Assembly: GCA_916048095.2 (NCBI GenBank)
Contig: OU696577.1
Span: 1,575,001-1,639,000 of the forward strand
Source of the DNA: Sacculina carcini
Lineage: Eukaryota; Arthropoda; Thecostraca; Sacculinidae
Direction of reading: 5' to 3'
DNA: 64,000 nt
This document shows, piece by piece, positions 11,601-24,900 of the stretch. Within the stretch, counting starts at the first letter, position 1; the number at the start of each line of letters is the position of its first letter. Both the position numbers and the translations under genes were made by a program. The notes under the pieces were generated by a model, which was not told where the DNA came from, made no database searches, and saw nothing but the letters and a program-made list of their open reading frames with translations.

Positions 11601-12454
11601 ATCGGCAGTTTGGAAACTGACCTCGGGGCATAATAGAAATAAGAGCAACCATTGTTCAGTATTGGAAGCGAGCATGTTACCAGCTGAATATACCTTAGCA
11701 ATGATGATAAATAAATAAGAACTAATGACAGAGCCGTAGCAATCGCCACCCCCCCCCCCGTACCCCCTGGACGGGGACGAGTGATGAGGGGCCCCGTCAG
11801 TCATAATATTAAAATATGTCATAAAGTAGCACGTATTGAAGTACCCAGTATTGAAGATTTATATTACAGCTGCTCGAAACTGCATTTCTCCAATGTCAAT
11901 CCCCTATTATAATGGTGCTTTACTCATAATGGAGGTCCAAATATTACTTTCGGGGACCCATAAGACCTCACATCGGCTCTGACTAGTGTTAATGAATACT
12001 TTCAAAAATCGAACAATAAATGTATGAACAATCTTTCATCATATCAATCGGCCTTAATTCTGAGCCGTGCCGACCGGGGCCGATTGTCCACTCCCTCTAC
12101 TTTACACCACTGGTACAAATGGAGCGTGGATTGTCACCTGATTCGAGTGTGTTTGTGTTGCTGATCGGACCGAGTCCACTGGAAACAGCCGGTCATGCCA
12201 AATCCGATACGGATATGAGCACAGCATGGACTATCGTCGGCGGCACGGCTCCAGGAGACGCTGACACGCAGCTCCTTGCCTCGCGAACACGCGCTTACTC
12301 GGTACTCTCCTTCAAGCTGAGCGTTGAGAGCGTCGAGTTTGCGTGGCCGCGATGCATTGAGAGGTCGCTCCTCGACGCAGCCGCCGAACACGTGGCGTGC
12401 GCCCACCTCAGTGACAAACTGCGCTGACAAATAGAGTTCAGGCGCCTCGGGCAT
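8650..12454 (-). CDS. NEIL1: NEIL1-like endonuclease VIII / DNA glycosylase, one-base frame break in exon 4
   Basis: Bifunctional glycosylase/AP lyase that removes oxidised pyrimidines in base-excision repair. Coding exons (minus strand): 12454-12138, 11616-11362, 10549-10399, 9914-9788, 9466-9364, 8945-8650. The start is fixed by chemistry: the family uses the N-terminal proline after Met removal as nucleophile, and the protein begins MPEAPEL (Pro2, Glu3; vertebrates have MPEGPEL). Lys60 sits in SRGKELRV. Exon 2 has the helix-two-turn-helix signature FNGVGNYLRAEVLHR. Exon 5 has the zincless finger, WLRCY..DRQGRTIWF..LAPK. The C-terminus is Lys/Arg-rich. Total is 1,249 nt, one more than 416 codons. 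Exon 4 starts in frame with VIRLG (human VVQLGG) but continues correctly only one base on, after a G4 run (plus-strand CCCC 9900-9903). Read literally, the frame stops about 20 codons later, before the zincless finger. This is either a sequence error or a real lesion. The length (about 415 aa) is close to human (390). Confidence 0.9.
9985..10385. mobile_element. hAT-type MITE right half split by another insertion
   Basis: Bases 9985-10112 match the right half of the family seen at 14216, 20387 and 36668 (AAATTACAATTAAAAGCACA, then a GGTCGCTGTCAA motif). The end of that family resumes at 10363. Between them (about 10113-10362) is a separate piece beginning CAGAAAAGGGTGCCCATACG. The 13 bases GTCAACTAAGGTT occur on both sides of that piece, which looks like a target duplication. 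It lies in NEIL1 intron 3. Confidence 0.55.
11271..11336 (-). mobile_element. tRNA-derived SINE head
   Basis: The minus strand reads like a degenerate tRNA with A box TAGCCGAGTGGCTAAG and B box GGTTCGATTCC. The arms do not pair well enough for a working tRNA gene, and it sits in NEIL1 intron 2, so I call a SINE head rather than a tRNA. Confidence 0.6.
11729..11981. mobile_element. hAT-type MITE, CAGAGCCG family, copy B
   Basis: Starts CAGAGCCGTAGCAATCGCCA and ends CATCGGCTCTG, inverted termini of about 10 bases. Flanks ACTAATGA and ACTAGTGT (6 of 8 identical) look like an aged 8-bp target duplication. It lies in NEIL1 intron 1 and shares a C-run and GTACCCCCTGGACGGGG with copy A. Confidence 0.7.
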
Positions 12455-13195
12455 GTTGGGGACTGCAGCGGGGATACAATCTACGCCGGCCAATATCAGG
12501 TGAATCAAAAACACAGCCTGTGAGAGAGACCGGACACAGAAGACGCTCCACGTTGAGTTAAGTTTACCTCGATATTTGAAGGAAATCATGAACTCCACTT
12601 CTTCCCGATTATTCACGCTATCATTTATAATAATTAGTCAGACGAGTCAACATTCGCACATACCAATTTCCTTGATTTATGTTTTTACAAACAAATACCT
12701 GAGCCTGTTTTCTCTCAAATTAAATTTCGCGTATTGGACAGAAACACCAGACAGGCTGAAATCCGGTATAATGCCAACACAGAAAGAGAACAACGAGGAC
12801 AACCATTGATCGCATGACAAATGAAACATGAAAAAAGTGAACATACAAAACCAGCATCCACCCGATAAGCGCACAGGTGGGTGTTACAAAGCACCGAGTG
12901 CTTCACGAAATAAAAACAACAATACAACTTGATACAAAGCAACATACACACAACAACAGCCGGATGCGTATTAACGCAACACACCCACACACACACACAA
13001 ACATCCACGCGCACATATATTGAGAAAGAAACAAACCCAAACAGAGGGAGAACACATTAACACATTCGAAGAACACATTGACACACACAAAACGGTCTTC
13101 ACACGATCGACAACATGCTGGACTGTTAGTTCCTGCGGGATGACGCAATCAAACAGTGGAGCAGGTAATTCACAACGAGCCAGTTGTGTTGAGGC
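12455..13195. other. spacer between LSM3 and NEIL1
   Basis: Holds the LSM3 3' UTR and the NEIL1 5' region, with a short CA run near 12978-13000. On the minus strand an acceptor-like TAG or CTGCAG lies just before the NEIL1 ATG, so a non-coding first NEIL1 exon farther up is possible. I see no further gene. Confidence 0.4.
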
Positions 13196-13501
13196 CTAGA
13201 CGCCGGCACGTACAGGCGGCGACACCAGAATGACGCCGTCGCCGCGCACAAACAGCATAGGAATGGTACGCTTGGTGGTGCGGTGTACCTCCTCAAATGT
13301 CTCCTCGTCAATATCCACCGAGCTGACCGTCTCCTCGACGTCGCCCAACACCATGTTCAGATGCTGATCGTAGGCGTGCAGGCGGCCGCGCAGTTCACGC
13401 TCGTTGCGCATCTTCACCTTGATACGCTCGTCGAGACTGAGTTTGATCAGGTCAAGCGGCTCGTCGACAGTTACGGCGGTGGCCGGCGCCTCATCAGCCA
13501 T
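13196..13501 (-). CDS. LSM3: LSM3, U6 snRNA-associated Sm-like protein
   Basis: Subunit of the LSm1-7 (cytoplasmic mRNA decay) and LSm2-8 (nuclear U6 snRNA binding) rings. The 101-residue protein matches the usual length of about 102. The Sm1 half includes [19 protein letters not shown] and [10 protein letters not shown]. The Sm2 half includes [18 protein letters not shown], with the family's RG-D-G turn. The whole coding region is one exon, from ATG at 13501-13499 to TAG at 13198-13196. Just upstream, on the sense strand, lies a long TG run (plus CA, 13515-13541) followed by GGAG and the ATG. This resembles the TG-tract acceptors seen in the neighbouring genes, so a 5' UTR intron ending right before the ATG is possible. 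It is head to tail with NEIL1, about 740 bases away. Confidence 0.95.
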   Translation of the reverse strand: MADEAPATAVTVDEPLDLIKLSLDERIKVKMRNERELRGRLHAYDQHLNMVLGDVEETVSSVDIDEETFEEVHRTTKRTIPMLFVRGDGVILVSPPVRAGV

Positions 13502-15194
13502 ACTCCAATATCAGCACACACACACACACACACACACACAGACAGACAGACAAGCGCAACTTACAGGCTGCAATCGCACGCAATATTGACAGGTTGCAGA
13601 TCAGCAAGCGGCACAGACGAACAGACAGACGCCAGTTGGTGAGATGATAGCTGTAAAGACAAGTGGAATGATCTGTGATAGATGGTACCACACAATAATG
13701 ACCACACACACACACACACACACGTACATACATACTCCCAGAATACATAAACACAACTCTTACATATTGGTAAGCAAACAATAAATCTATATAATGAATC
13801 CCCAGAGACAACAATTGTGCGCACCCGATAAATTGATATTTCCATTGAAAACGGCATGTCTACTGAAAAACAGACCTTTTTACTAAACGAACCGAATTAA
13901 TTACTAATTCATAAATGATTACCCAATGAATTACTACATTACTACGAATTTAACTACTCAAACTATATAAACACTGGAAATTTGACAGATTTTACCAAAA
14001 GAATTAGGACAAATAGGACAATCCTAAAAAGTGGAAATGTCAGGGAAAAGAGGGCGTATGATTGCAAGAATTGATCACCGGACGAAACGAAAAACGTGCA
14101 TAGAACAATAGTCGATGCTGGATCAAACGAAGGGTTAGTCTTAGCAAAAAACACACAGAGCTACTTAAAACGTTAATATACTCCAAATACAGCGCAACAA
14201 TACAGGTACTAAATCTTTAATTAGATCAAATTATGATTAAAAGCAGAATAATTGATTATAAAGACAATTTCGCATATATCTGTATGCTTAGGTAGCGATG
14301 TTTGCTGTGTGCAAAACTGTCGCTGTCAAAATGGTTGAGAACCACTGGTCAAAACCATATGGGACGCCGCTTCACGCTTAACCACAGCCGCAAATCCCGG
14401 TTAAATCAAACCTAGGAATATATATCTCCGGGTTCAGGAATTAACTCAGCCCAAAAAGCAAGTTGTTCTTTCTATCAACCTCTTTCAACACAAAGTCTAT
14501 ATTCGCCCACACCAAATCAATGGATGCGATAAAACATGTGTGATGTTGTAGAAAACAAAAACACTAAATATATCAGAGACAGGCGCGTGTGGGCATCACT
14601 GCCCGACGAGCTCCTACAAGAGGTCGTAACACCCCCACACTTCCAACACGACTCCCAGGCTCACACCGTGACACACGGGAGCACACACACACACACACAT
14701 ACACACGCACATGCCTCACGCCCACCGCCACAACCAATCAGCGGCGAGCCGGTCACTCGCTCGCCGCCGCGGGGCATGAACAATTCACCAAACAAATACA
14801 CACACACCGACACAAATATACACACTCGCTCACACGCTCTCCCACGCAATACACAATTCAACTATACACGGTCACACATAGACACACTAACACGTTCACG
14901 CACTCAGACACAATCTCTCACACACACACTCTCTCTCACTGCACACGATCACACCACACATGTAAAATTAGTGTGCGTTATTTGTCGTATGGACTTCACT
15001 GTTTTAAACTCGTTAGTTTCGCGTGATTGTCTGATGGCTAGTGTAACAGGTGACCTTGAAGTTGATGTTCAAGGTCATGAGTGATTGCGGTGCGTGATTG
15101 CATTGGTCATCGCGGAGTGATTCCGCGATTCGATTCGCTCGATGATCGTTGGTACTTGTGACATAGTGGATATTGTGAATTATAGTGTAAATCG
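13502..15194. other. LSM3 upstream region with CA-rich DNA and a MITE end
   Basis: Presumed LSM3 promoter and 5' UTR. Contains CA runs at 13515-13541 and 13704-13723, a long CACA/CACAC-rich stretch at about 14680-14960, and one end of an hAT-type MITE (14216-14347). Open frames here are low complexity (His/Thr repeats) and not convincing genes. Confidence 0.4.
14216..14347. mobile_element. hAT-type MITE, right half (CAGTGGTTCT / GGGTCGC family)
   Basis: Contains AAATTATGATTAAAAGCA, then a TGTCGCTGTCAAAATGG motif, and ends GGTTGAGAACCACTG, the inverted form of the family's CAGTGGTTCT start. No clear left end. Confidence 0.6.
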
Positions 15195-16633
15195 ATGGCG
15201 AATGTTTTGAGGGAAATGAGTATCGAGAGAGAACGTCGTGAGAGAAGTGAGTGTCAATGGAAATGTGCTGTTAAGATAATTTGTGTACTAATTTTCATTG
15301 TTCGCACGCCATTTTAGTAGTTTTATCACAACATGTAGAATATGCTGAGCGTCTAAACTACCTCAATCTGCTCACTCTCAAGACGTAACATATACAAGAC
15401 GTATACAAGACGAAAAAGCGATGATTGAGTTGTGGACACATTGAAATGTCTGAGATGATCTAATTGACGGTTTGGCAGGTTATCCAATAGACACAAAACA
15501 AGCGTACAAACACAGTCATCGATCATCGCCATCATCAGTGTTCATCGTGTCACCCAGTTTTCAGTGTATGTATTGTGTATGCGTGTATGTGCGTACTTCA
15601 ATATAACCACTCGGGTGTTCTGAGTGTTTATCGCCAATAAGAGGCGACACAAGAACATTACACAGGGCATTTTCCAGCATAACACCATTGACAGCATGCA
15701 TAGAGTTCATAGTAATGGTTTTTACCACCAAACCAGCACTATATAGAACAGACTACCTCGTGTAGCCAGATCAACATTGCAACTCGAAAAGTTGCATGTT
15801 TGACAATATATATGTTTATATAGCGTCCATAACACAAGCGCAACACACTATAAACACAGATTGGAAACAAAAATAAACCAGCCAACACCATACAGACCAA
15901 TCTGCTCCGATGCCGCGGACTGTCAACATGGCTTACAATAATTGAATAATTTAGAAAATCAATGTAGAGCCATCTGTTAAACTGGTTTGCGGAAAATACT
16001 CAAGTCTTATTTTGACCAATAACCTCTGCCTAACACATTCCTATGCGATACCACCCCAGCCAGCAATTGAGTGAATCCGCTTCGACTTGACACTGCATGA
16101 AAACACAACGCAAGAAAATGATTAAAATTTCTTTCAAATCAATCTCCATAAATTTATATATAGGAACCTGAATACAAGAGTAGAGCACAAACGCCGCACG
16201 TGACAGCGCCACACTTCGCCGCAATTGCACTCAATTTCGCGCGACCTTCTCTGTATTTATATTCACCGGTCAGCAGTTTTTATTATAAATCATCAATATC
16301 CTACAATAAAACCCTTGCACATATTGGTTGTGCGGAAGACTTTACCACACAAATGAAATAGCTATTCTCCTTAGTATATTGTATGCAGCCCATTTCTATG
16401 CCACCTGTGTGATTTTTTTCGGAGTTACCAATCTTGAAAATTTAAATGGAAGAAATTTTCACCAAGTATTCCGAGTAAATATTTTATATGCAAATTTTCT
16501 GAAATTTAAAAATGATTCAAATACACTTTTTGTTGCAGATTTTGAAGCTCGTAGCAAACCTTGTAAAAGAACGCCATCTTGTGCCAATATCATCAGAATA
16601 GATATGGCGCCTGCCGCGCTGATGGCACCTTGA
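15195..16633 (+). CDS. candidate two-exon small protein, unrecognised
   Basis: Speculative. An ATG at 15195 opens MANVLREMSIERERRER and runs to a good donor at 15247 (gtgagt). An acceptor TTGCAG at 16533-16538 restores frame into NFEARSKPCKRTPSC and on to a TGA at 16631-16633. That gives 48 residues (exons 15195-15246 and 16539-16633, 147 nt, whole codons). The ATG is preceded by promoter-like, CpG-containing DNA. Against it: the protein matches nothing I know and the intron is long (about 1.3 kb) for such a small product. Coding potential by chance is quite possible. Confidence 0.2.
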
Positions 16634-18968
16634 GCTGTTTGTGTGTGCGTTTCCATTCGAATCGCCTTGTTGGTTTGTTTATATTGTGTTTGCAGCGGCG
16701 ACGCTCTGCTTCGGTTCGTTTATTCGTGTACCTATTAATCAGCTGTTTATAATGGTCATTTTTCAGTTGTTACATGTTCTTGTTAATGTACCCAGTGTTT
16801 CAATATAATATTGGACCAGTGCCAACACATGGTTGTTTGGACAACAGTCGTTTGGACTGTATTGTGGACGCTAATGGTATGTTCCTAATCAACGTTTTTT
16901 TGTTGGCGTGTAATTCTTCGACTTGTTTTTGGGCCCCTCCAGTACATGAGGCCTCCGAAATGAGGCAATAGTAGTGGATCTGCCTGCAATTATTAATCAT
17001 AATTATACAAACCAAATTTTAATTAAGGAAGCCACACGTTGAGTTCATCAGCACTAGTCATACATTGAGTATGAGCGTTATTTTTATTTCTGATTTTATT
17101 GTGTAATTTTGTAACAACAAAATAGGCAAATATGGGCATTTATTTAAACCGAGATCAGTATAAACATTGATCAATTACTTTGATAACGCATAATAGCCAG
17201 TGTTTTTACACAGCCATCATTTTAATGTTATCATATATCAGATTATGTCCACGATCGGAGAGCAGACAATACAGAAGAGATTGTGGAAAGGCTCTTTCAA
17301 CGGCTACCGACTTGATTGTAGCATATTCAGAGTGGAAAGGAGTGTCTGAATAAGGCACATATCTAAATGTGTTATTTTCGGTGACCCTAGAGTTTTTGTA
17401 TCTTCACAAAATTTATATTTTCCTCTATTGCAGTCATGAGCTTCGTCTATAAAGCACGTCCATATTCACCAGCAATTTGATTCATGTTGTATATAGTTGA
17501 CTCTCACTCTTTCAATGCGGTATTCAATTCCTTCTCTTCTTCTATTGACTGAATCACTTGGGGCAATATCGGTAAATATGCTATTATAAACACAAATCAC
17601 TGTCGCATTGATCTGATCGGACAGGATTTGATTATTTTGACAGCTGTTGAACGTTCTTCTAGAGCGTATATTTCCGTCGAAGCTCACTGGGATGACAGCC
17701 ATCATTTGTGTTGTATAATTGTTATGTGTAGTGCGTTGTAATACTTGTCACGTGTGTTGTAGATTTTATGCCAAAAGTGATTGGAGACTGATGGACCGTT
17801 AGGAATTTGAAAAGCAATGGGAAAAAGAGAGAGAGAGAGGAAGTGATATGAAGTCAGAGACAGAATAATCGTAGACTTTTAAGCGTTATTGTTCTTGTAA
17901 TATTGTTTCGTATATAATATATTCTTATTGTTCGTAATGCTTGCAGTTTGATCACAATTTGAGTTAAAGGATGGTTCATTTGATCAATTACATGAAACCC
18001 TCAATCATTTTCGATGTATTCAATTACAACACACATACGTCAATGAAAAGTGTATTGCTGATAATTGCATACACACACTTGTCGTGTATTGTTACTTTTT
18101 GCTATGCTGGTTTTGATGACAATACACCCAATGAACTGAACCCAGCACAATTATCGATGGATATAATTGCATATTCTTCCCTCAGCCATTTTATTGTGGT
18201 ACATACCCCACATATACTACATACTACATATACTCACATGTATATATGGGTATATACTCCACATACGCCCATGATCCTATACTTTACCCATTTTATGTCC
18301 TTCGTCGGTCTTATATTTCTCTTTCGTCAGTCTGTTGTATTTGCTGTATGTATGTGCTTTGTCTAATGGCCGTAACAAATATGTTATTCCCATCGTCTCA
18401 CATCTACACATACGCATGGTCAGTATTCAGAAGTTAAGCGCCGGCTTAAAACCTTAAGCACACTCGTACATTCAATAGAAAATAAATTATTACACCAGTG
18501 GTTCTCAATTATTTTCAATGTTTGCACCGTTTTCAAATTAGCATTCAGTTCTCATACCCCCTGTATTCTTGATAGTTATAAAAATATAGTTATATGAAAG
18601 ATAAAACTAAAAACGACGTAATATCAGTTTTTCCTCAAGCAAACTACATTTTCCGGGAGAAATATAAAGCATATATAAAGCGTATACTTCTTATTTTTTC
18701 ACAATTAATCCTGGCATCCCTTTATGAACCAGGGTCGCACCTGTTAGGGTTTGATCTCCGATTAATCGAGCACCCCTGTTCTAGTCTGCCAATCTGATTG
18801 TGTTCTCGGCTTGTTGCAGGTCATATTTCCCGCCTAATAGTCGCATTGTCGACTGTGCTGATTTAATGTACTGAACGTTTGTTGGCGAGCAGCGTGTGTG
18901 TGTGTCTGGTGGTCGTTGCTATATCGCACACGCACGCACACACAGTTTATCACAAGTGTCGTGGCGAC
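16634..18968. other. intergenic region upstream of PDS5
   Basis: AT-rich spacer without a gene I can support. It contains an hAT-type MITE (18496-18778), a GA-rich patch near 17827-17840 and several chance open frames. A possible 5' UTR acceptor TTGCAG lies at 18815-18820, about 150 bases before the PDS5 ATG, so PDS5 may have a non-coding first exon in this interval. Confidence 0.4.
18496..18778. mobile_element. hAT-type MITE, copy 1 of the 18.5/29.1/48.1-kb family
   Basis: Starts CAGTGGTTCTCAATTA and ends TAATCGAGCACCCCTG, which are inverted with 13 of 16 bases matching. The flanks do not give a clean 8-bp duplication. Internal CTTGATAG and AACGACGTAATA segments recur in the copy at about 47985-48208. 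Confidence 0.65.
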
Positions 18969-21900
18969 ATGGCCAATATTGTCTACCCTCCCGGCTGTCG
19001 CGAGATATCCGAGGATCTCGGTGCCGACGAGCTGGTGCGAAGACTCAAGGTCGGTGTCTAACTGTGCGTGTTCTGTCGCGGTGTTGAGATGCACCGTACC
19101 GAGGACCAAACTATCGTTTCAATACAATTTGTCCGTGTTCTCATTTTTCAATGTGTGTTGTTTGATGTTGATGTTGTTATAATATCTTGACCAATGTTAT
19201 CAGACTTGCATTTGACCCACGTTTGGTCCACGGGCCGTATATTGTCCGTTGCTGGTGGATGTGTATGCCTGTATGTACATGTGTATGTGTTTGTGTGTAC
19301 TCACCTAATTGTGTTGACGACAAGTGAACTAGACTCGCATTGTCTCTTCTTTCACATATCACATTTTTTCAATTTCATTCTTGAAGAAGTGTATATTTAC
19401 GGACATTACGGTTTCACTACTTAAATGGAAGCTACTTTTCTTCAGACTCCTTATACACCCGCTTATTTTCACTTTCCTGTTGTGATCTCTGCTATACTTA
19501 TTCATCCTATTTGATCCAGTCACCGCTATCAGTTTTCTCCCAGCCTGCCATATATTTAGTAGTTAGTTATAAGTATTTGTGTGTATTTATGTGTGTCAGC
19601 ATGGCTGCAGATGTGTGTGTGTGTGTGTGTGTGTGGACGGGTGATTATTTGTGCTGCAAGTGTGGGCTTGTCATAAGTGTGACGCTGTGTTAGAAATCCA
19701 CATTTTGTGTGTTGGTAGGTATTCACATATACAACAGACACTTCATTTTGTCTTCACCATAGAATAAGCGTGTGTGTGTATGTGTGTGTGTGTTTTGTGT
19801 GGATGGTTGGACACCTTGTTATGCCAAGTATGCGTGTGTGTGTGTGTGTGTGTTGTGATACGTGTGCAGACGTTGTCGCACACATATCAGTCTATGACAC
19901 AGGACGATGCAGCCGCCTCACAGCTCATCCCACTCGCCAAACTCCTGGCCGACGATTACTTGCGCGATCATCCCAGCAAGGATGTGCAGCTGCTGGTTGC
20001 CTGTTGTATCGCAGACGTGCTGCGTGTCTACGCTCCCGATGCGCCCTATACTGACCCGGCACAGGTCAAGGTGAGCTGCGTGTCACGTGACGTGGTCCGT
20101 TGTTTTGTGTCAGGCTGTTTCCAGCGCTGATTATGTGCGTATATGCCGATTATTATTATTATTATTATTAATTACAGGCAAATCCAGTAGCATGGGGGAA
20201 GAGTGCAAGCACTATTACCACCCTAAGGTGACCCCATGTACCGGAAGCGCCCAAAAGATTCAGAGAGAAAGAGAGTTCGAAAAGAAAAAAGTCTAGAGAG
20301 AAAATAATTAATAAATAACAATAAATAATAAGCCATCATCCGATAACACTCCATCCGATATTGGTATTTTAAGACATTCACTAGATCGGTGGCTGTTAAA
20401 TCCTGAGTGGCGATACAAATTTGACTCGCTAAGGGTTCGCGGTAAATAATTATCTTACCACTAATATACGGGTGATAATATAATTATATTCCTGATTTGA
20501 TCGAAGCAGAGCTTTATTTAATCTATTCTGATTGAAAGTATGTATGTATGTCTATGTATGTATTGTATTTGTATGTCTATGTAAGCTTGGGTCGCAATGC
20601 TTAATTTTGGACTGAACGAAACTTTGGAGAAACTTTTTGGATTGCTGCCGGAAAATGTTAGGAATCACTGGTTTAAAAGATATCGGTGTGTGTGTGTGTG
20701 TGTTTTCAGTCGATATTTTTGTTCATCATCAAACAGCTGGGAGGACTGAAGGATCCCAAGGACCCGGCGTTCAAGCGCTACTTCTACCTGCTGGAGAATC
20801 TCGCCTACGTCAAGTCGTTCAACATGTGCTTGGAGCTGGAGGACAGCAACGAGATCATCTGCAGTCTCTTCACGCTGATGCTGAAGATTGTCAAGTGAGA
20901 CTCGTAATTGGCACGTTATCAATCGGCATACGTGTTGTATGGTGTATGTTGCGTGTGGACCCGTTTGTTGTCTCGCTATGCTTAACATAGGTCATAGGTT
21001 CTTAACCTTTTCCACACACACACATTGCACACACACACATTATCCATATAACACATCGTAAATCATTCCTTTATTGTTTTATATTTTTTATATTTAGACA
21101 GCCAACAGGACAATATCCCAATTACAGGTCGATGCATCTAAACACAATGAAAATGGTAGAATTCACAGTGAAATTAAATAAATGCCCACGCAATCACACT
21201 CACACACACACACGCACACACACACGATAGCGCGAACTCACGTATAACTATGGTCGGGCATTTATATAAAAAAGAAAAAGAATTATAAAAAATGTAAACT
21301 AGCATGATTAACAGGTACATGGTCAAATAATGAAATCACCAATAATGAAATTATATAGACGTTAGAAGGGAATTAAATTATATTCAAGGCTTATATTTAT
21401 TTTATATCTATTATATATTTCGGTTGATTTTCCAGTTTCATTTATTTATTCATTTTTTATTTTGCTCAGTATCATTAAACGTGTCTGGTTTATTTTTATC
21501 TTATCATTTTATCTTAATTTACTTTTATTAAGCCTTTTTTATTTCATTGCCATTTGATTGATCGTTTATTTATTTTGCTTCCTTCTTTCATTAGCTTTCA
21601 TCTTAATGACTAAAATATTTACTTTTCGAACTCTCTTTCTCTCTACATCTTTTTTGGGTGCTTCCGGTATATGGGGACCACCCCAAGGTGGTAATAGTGG
21701 TAAACACTCTTCCCATGTCACTGGATTTGCCTGTAATTATTATTGATAATATATTGTTGTTTGGGCTTGTGGCGGTGAAGTGACGAGCACTCAAGCAAAG
21801 TGAAGGGGTTCATGTTGGACGTGCTATGTCCACTGGTTCATGAGTCTGACGTTGTCAGCAACCAGCTGCTCAACACCATTCTCATCAACATCGTCGAGCC

Positions 21901-24900
21901 GTCCAAGTCGACACGCAAGAACGCCTACGCTCTGGCCAAGGAGCTGGTGATGAAATGCAGCGACACACTCGAGCCCTACATACAGGCGGTCAGTGAGTGT
22001 TCGTGTGCTGTGTTGTCATCAGCAGTGGCGTAACTGGGCTCTCCACCTCCCTGGGGGCGATTAATCTCCCCTCGGTCTCACCATGTGTGTTTGCAGGACA
22101 TTTAGCCGTACAGATTATTGAAAAGACGAAGCCTCTTATTATAGTGCATGCTTCCAGTTATCTAATCGGAGATAATTATTTTCAATCGATCTTGCCTTCA
22201 TTCAGTTTTTTTCAGATTAAAACAGCAAATATTAAATAGTGTATTCAGTTATGCCACTCAGATATAACGGCAATTCAACGTTTTCAGTAGTTCTTTTGCC
22301 GTCCGTTCTTTCGGGAAGCCATATTGAACTCATATATGTGATTGTGTGGCTTGTGTGTCGCTAGTTTTTCAACCACGTGTTGATTTTGGGCAAGGAGGAG
22401 AAAGCGTTGGCGATATCCCGCAAGGTGTACGACCTGATCTACGAGCTCAACCACATCTGTCCCACTGTTCTGTTGGCTGTCGTGCCACAGCTCGAATTCA
22501 AGGTAGCACAGGCGTTCTTAATCTGTAGTCGGCGGGTTGGTCCGCCCAATTGTATGCCCCGCTTGTGTGAAACTCATGTTTTTCTGATCTTGTTCGTTGA
22601 ACCACTGTAATGTGTGCCAATCGTGCAGGATTAAAAGGCTGTCCACTAAATGTCTGTATATTATATCATATATTATGAGTTTGAAGAAAAACACACCTTA
22701 TTTTTCCAATAACGAATGGCTCGATGAATGCATGTATGAAAGTTTCGGGGTTCAGTACTTCCAACGAGGTTAGCAACCACTGGGGTAGTCACACGGACAC
22801 ATACACACATACATACACACACACGCAGAGTTAGCCGATGTTGATTTGACGGACAGAGTTATCAGGCGCTTAATCTGCCCTTGGATGAAAGTTTCCTACG
22901 TGTCTTTGACGTGGGCTTTCTCAAGTCTTTTACTGCAGCGAGAATTAAGAACATGTGTCGCGTTATTCATCGTTCGTGTCTTAGCTAGATATAATCTTCT
23001 GTGTGTATGGCCGAGAACGTATTGGAATTCATGAAATATGGACTATTATGAGAATATGCCAGATGATTCTTGTTGTGTTCAACAATTTGCCTATTGCAAC
23101 AAATGCGAAACTCCACCCACACACGCAATATATATGTGTGTGTATGTTTCAGTTGAAATCTACGGCGGAGAATGAGCGCTACGAGTCGGTCAGCTTGTTG
23201 GCACGAATGTTCTCCGAGCGAGAATCAAACCTGGCACTGCATCACCGTCAGTTGTGGCTCGCTTTTCTCGGCAGGTAGCCACCATCTCGCCTCATCACTG
23301 TATCTCCTCATCATTGTCACTGTATATTATCATCATTGTCACTGTTTCCTCACTGTATCTCCTCATCACTGTCACTGTTTCCTCACTGTATATTATCATC
23401 ACTGTCACTGTTTCCTCACTGTATATTATCATCACTGTCACTGTTTCCTCACTGTATATTATCATCACTGTCACTGTTTCCTCACTGTATATCCTCATCA
23501 CTGTCACTGTTTCCTCACTGTATATCATCATCACTGTCACTGTTTCCTCACTGTATATTCTCATCACTGTCACTGTTTCCTCACTGTATATTCTCATCAC
23601 TGTCACTGTTTCCTCACTGTATATTATCATCACTGTCACTGTTTCCTCACTGTATATTATCATCACTGTCACTGTTTCCTCACTGTATATCCTCATCATT
23701 GTCACTGTTTCCTCACTGTATATCATCATCACTGTCACTGTTTCCTCACTGTATATTCTCATCACTGTCACTGTTTCCTCACTGTATATCCTCATCACTG
23801 TCACTGTTTCCTCACTGTATATTCTCATCACTGTCACTGTTTCCTCACTGTATATTATCATCATTGTCACTGTTTCCTCACTGTATATTATCATCATTGT
23901 CACTGTTTCCTCACTGTATATCCTCATCACTGTCACTGTTTCCTCACTGTATATTCTCATCACTGTCACTGTTTCCTCACTGTATATTATCATCATTGTC
24001 ACTGTTTCCTCACTGTATATCCTCATCACTGTCACTGTTTCCTCACTGTATATCCTCATCACTGTCACTGTTTCCTCACTGTATATTATCATTGTCACTG
24101 TTTCCTCACTGTATATTATCATCATTGTCACTGTTTCCTCACTGTATATCCTCATCACTGTCACTGTTTCCTCACTGTATATCATCATCACTATCACTGT
24201 TTCCTCACTGTATATTATCATCATTGTCACTGTTTCCTCACTGTATATCCTCATCACTGTCACTGTTTCCTCACTGTATATCCTCATCACTGTCACTGTT
24301 TCCTCACTGTATATCCTCATCACTGTCACTGTTTCCTCACTGTATATTATCATCACTGTCACTGTTTCCTCACTGTATATTATCATCATTGTCACTGTTT
24401 CCTCACTGTATATCCTCATCACTGTCACTGTTTCCTCACTGTATATCCTCATCACTGTCACTGTTTCCTCACTGTATATTATCGTCACTGTCACTGTTTC
24501 CTCACTGTATATCCTCATCACTGTCACTGTTTCCTCACTGTATATCCTCATCACTGTCACTGTTTCCTCACTGTATATCCTCATCACTGTCACTGTTTCC
24601 TCACTGTATATCCTCATCACTGTCACTATTTCTTCACTGTATATCATCATCACTGTCACTGTTTCCTCACTGTATATCCTCATCACTGTCACTGTTTCCT
24701 CACTGTATATTATCATCATTGTCACTGTTTCCTCACTGTATATTATCATCACTGTCACTGTTTCCTCACTGTATATCCTCATCATTGTTACTGTTTCCTC
24801 ACTGTATATCCTCATCACTATCACTGTTTCCTCACTGTATATTATCACTGTCACTGTTTCCTCACTGTATATTATCATCACTGTCACTGTTTCCTCACTG

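Noticed and set aside
12020-12427. 135-codon plus-strand frame
   Set aside because: Shadow of NEIL1 exon 1 on the opposite strand; no splice or family support.
14536-15084. 182-codon plus-strand frame
   Set aside because: Mostly CA-repeat translation; the short non-repetitive start matches no family I know.
17466-17705. 79-codon minus-strand frame with a somewhat protein-like sequence (FDGNIRSRRTFNSCQ)
   Set aside because: I could not tie it to any gene or element family, and there are no neighbouring exons in frame; left out for lack of support.
17971-18366. 131-codon plus-strand frame
   Set aside because: AT-rich, no domain, no splice context; likely chance.
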